Positions 62,926 through 64,000 of a stretch of 64,000 bases of DNA are shown here, piece after piece. The DNA comes from Deltaproteobacteria bacterium (GTDB lineage: Bacteria; Desulfobacterota; Desulfobulbia; Desulfobulbales; Desulfurivibrionaceae): NCBI GenBank assembly GCA_021802645.1, contig JAJZRO010000004.1, forward strand, positions 1-64,000. Direction: 5' to 3'. Both the position numbers and the translations under genes were made by a program. How positions within the stretch are numbered: position 1 is the first letter of the stretch; the number at the start of each line of letters is the position of its first letter. The notes under the pieces were generated by a model that was not told where the DNA came from, made no database searches, and worked only from the letters and a program-made list of their open reading frames with translations.

Positions 62926-63807
62926 TTATAGCCGGCGATATGCGGCGAGCAGGTCGTCGAGGGACTCGATGGCGTAGGGATCGAGAGCCAAGAGGCGGGC
63001 CGCGGCCTGGTAGATCAGGGTCGGGGTCACGCCTGCTTCGCGCATGGCGTGGAGCGAGAGGGCGTTGTCCGACTTCGAGAGCTTCCGGCCCCCTTCGCCG
63101 GGGATGAGGGCATGGTGGTGGAAGGTGATGGCCCGGAACGGCGCGCCGGTTGGGCCTAGCTTGCTTGCCAGAAAGAGTTGTGCCGCGGTGGAGGCGAGGA
63201 GATCGGCACCCCGCACGATGCAGGTGATGCGATCGTCCAGGTCGTCGACCAGGCTCGCGAGTTGGTAGGCGGGCTGGTGGTTCCGTCGCCAGAGCACGAA
63301 GTCGCCCATGAGGGAGCCAAGGGGGACTGCCGCGCTGCCGACCTGGACCACGGTTTCCGCCGGCACCCCGACACGGATGGCGTGTTCGCCGTCCGGCACC
63401 TCTCGCCGCTCCCGGCAGGTGCCGGGGTAGAGGCCGGTGGCCGATTGCGCCCGGATCTCCTTGCGGGAGCAGGTGCAGGGGAAGAGGGCGTTCGTGGCCG
63501 AGAGTTCGGCGAGCACCGCCCGGTAGCGCTCCCGGCGCAGCAGTTGGGAGTGGTGGTGCTGGAAGTCCTCAGGACCGCTGGGTCCCTCCTCCCAGGTGAT
63601 GCCGAGCCAGTCGAGCTGACGAAAGATGTCCTCGATGTATTCCGGCTGGGTGCGGTCGCTGTCGGCATCGTCGATGCGCAGTTTCAGGGTGCCTCCCGCT
63701 GTGCGCACCCTGAGCCAGGTGAGCAGAAAATTCACCGCGTTGCCTAGGTGAAGGTAGCCGCTGGGCGTGGGGGCAAGGCGGGAGCGGAGGGGGGCAGAGG
63801 GGTTCAC
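62926..63807 (-). CDS. gluQRS: Glutamyl-Q tRNA(Asp) synthetase
   Basis: 293 residues; attaches glutamate to queuosine-34 of tRNA(Asp). It is a truncated class I GluRS paralog: HLGNA (HIGH-type), KLSKSD (KMSKS-type), and a CTCSR/GTC zinc site. Start GTG 63807 chosen because homology begins there and a gggagg site precedes it; the frame is open to 63891. Confidence 0.92.
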   Translation of the reverse strand: MNPSAPLRSRLAPTPSGYLHLGNAVNFLLTWLRVRTAGGTLKLRIDDADSDRTQPEYIEDIFRQLDWLGITWEEGPSGPEDFQHHHSQLLRRERYRAVLAELSATNALFPCTCSRKEIRAQSATGLYPGTCRERREVPDGEHAIRVGVPAETVVQVGSAAVPLGSLMGDFVLWRRNHQPAYQLASLVDDLDDRITCIVRGADLLASTAAQLFLASKLGPTGAPFRAITFHHHALIPGEGGRKLSKSDNALSLHAMREAGVTPTLIYQAAARLLALDPYAIESLDDLLAAYRRL

Positions 63808-63856
63808 GCCTCCCCTATACCGGAAAAACCACAGCGCGACAAGAGGACCCTTGTTG

Positions 63857-63903
63857 TTCCTTTTCTTTGCGTGCCCAAAGAAAGGAACCAAAGAAAGGGC
63901 ACC
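63857..63903. repeat. REP-like hairpin sequence at the window end
   Basis: ttccttttctttg (63857-63869) pairs with caaagaaaggaa (63876-63887) with one bulge, loop cgtgcc; a further caaagaaagggc overlaps with a second gtgccc/gggcac pair. Similar sequences are common dispersed repeats in proteobacteria (from memory). Positions 63808-64000 show no gene. Confidence 0.5.
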
Positions 63904-64000
63904 CGATCACTTGGCCCACTTAAGGTGGGCTTCCCTGCGCTCCTCGAAGACGCCGGGAGTTTGAAAACTCGGCTTCGCCTCAAACAGTTCAAACTCCATT

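Overview
The window is GC-rich, gene-dense bacterial chromosome with no rRNA, tRNA, CRISPR array, phage module or intact insertion sequence that I can see. Several features suggest an anaerobic or microaerobic Desulfobacterota-type organism, possibly a Desulfobulbales relative: a selenocysteine-containing SelD coupled to a DUF3343 Se/S-carrier-like protein, a lipid-anchored triheme cytochrome, YbgA- and YchJ-type proteins, and long hybrid histidine kinases. This assignment is inference; I could not run a 16S or marker-gene check.

Layout. Positions 1-16100 are mostly + strand housekeeping and small genes. They include uppP, an MDR oxidoreductase, a DUF4143 ATPase lying between two copies of the oxidoreductase 3' end, an AT-rich lipoprotein, an ABC-F ATPase with a possible ribosome-binding-site hairpin, a TSUP carrier, ppnP, a beta carbonic anhydrase, an RlmI-like methyltransferase, and a tightly packed run of SDR, FAD, lipoprotein, YqeY and YchJ genes ending in a triheme cytochrome lipoprotein. 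ftsH follows on the - strand, then a NUDIX hydrolase, ComF and mtnA. An AT-rich gap at 21808-22288 precedes dnaN-gyrB-gyrA-gpsA and is a candidate, unproven origin-proximal region. gpsA runs into DUF3343 and selD, which reads through an in-frame TGA, and then two paralogous hybrid histidine kinases.

Positions 34600-44200 carry ald, an SDR-DUF2867 protein, uvsE, a kinase plus universal stress protein pair, a DUF523-DUF1722 protein, and a repeat protein divergent from a two-component system. A 1414-residue PEP/pyruvate-binding (PPDK-like) protein occupies 44686-48930 on the - strand.

The most interesting region is 49538-62879. It is a compact + strand locus: a FabZ-like hotdog protein, an acyl carrier protein, two related radical SAM enzymes with matching C-terminal auxiliary cysteines, two ketosynthases with complete catalytic triads, a YbgC-like thioesterase, a PKS-type double-hotdog dehydratase, a GT25-like membrane-anchored glycosyltransferase, an MMPL exporter fused to a methyltransferase, a polysaccharide deacetylase and a GT39 glycosyltransferase. 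One small membrane-protein gene is antisense within it. The content resembles aryl-polyene-type loci (ACP, KS, DH, thioesterase, MMPL, methyltransferase, glycosyltransferase) but lacks the AMP ligase and ketoreductase and adds two radical SAM enzymes, which also recalls ladderane-type loci. The simplest reading is an envelope-directed, radical-SAM-modified polyene or unusual fatty acyl conjugate. The product is unknown. gluQRS and a REP-like hairpin close the window.
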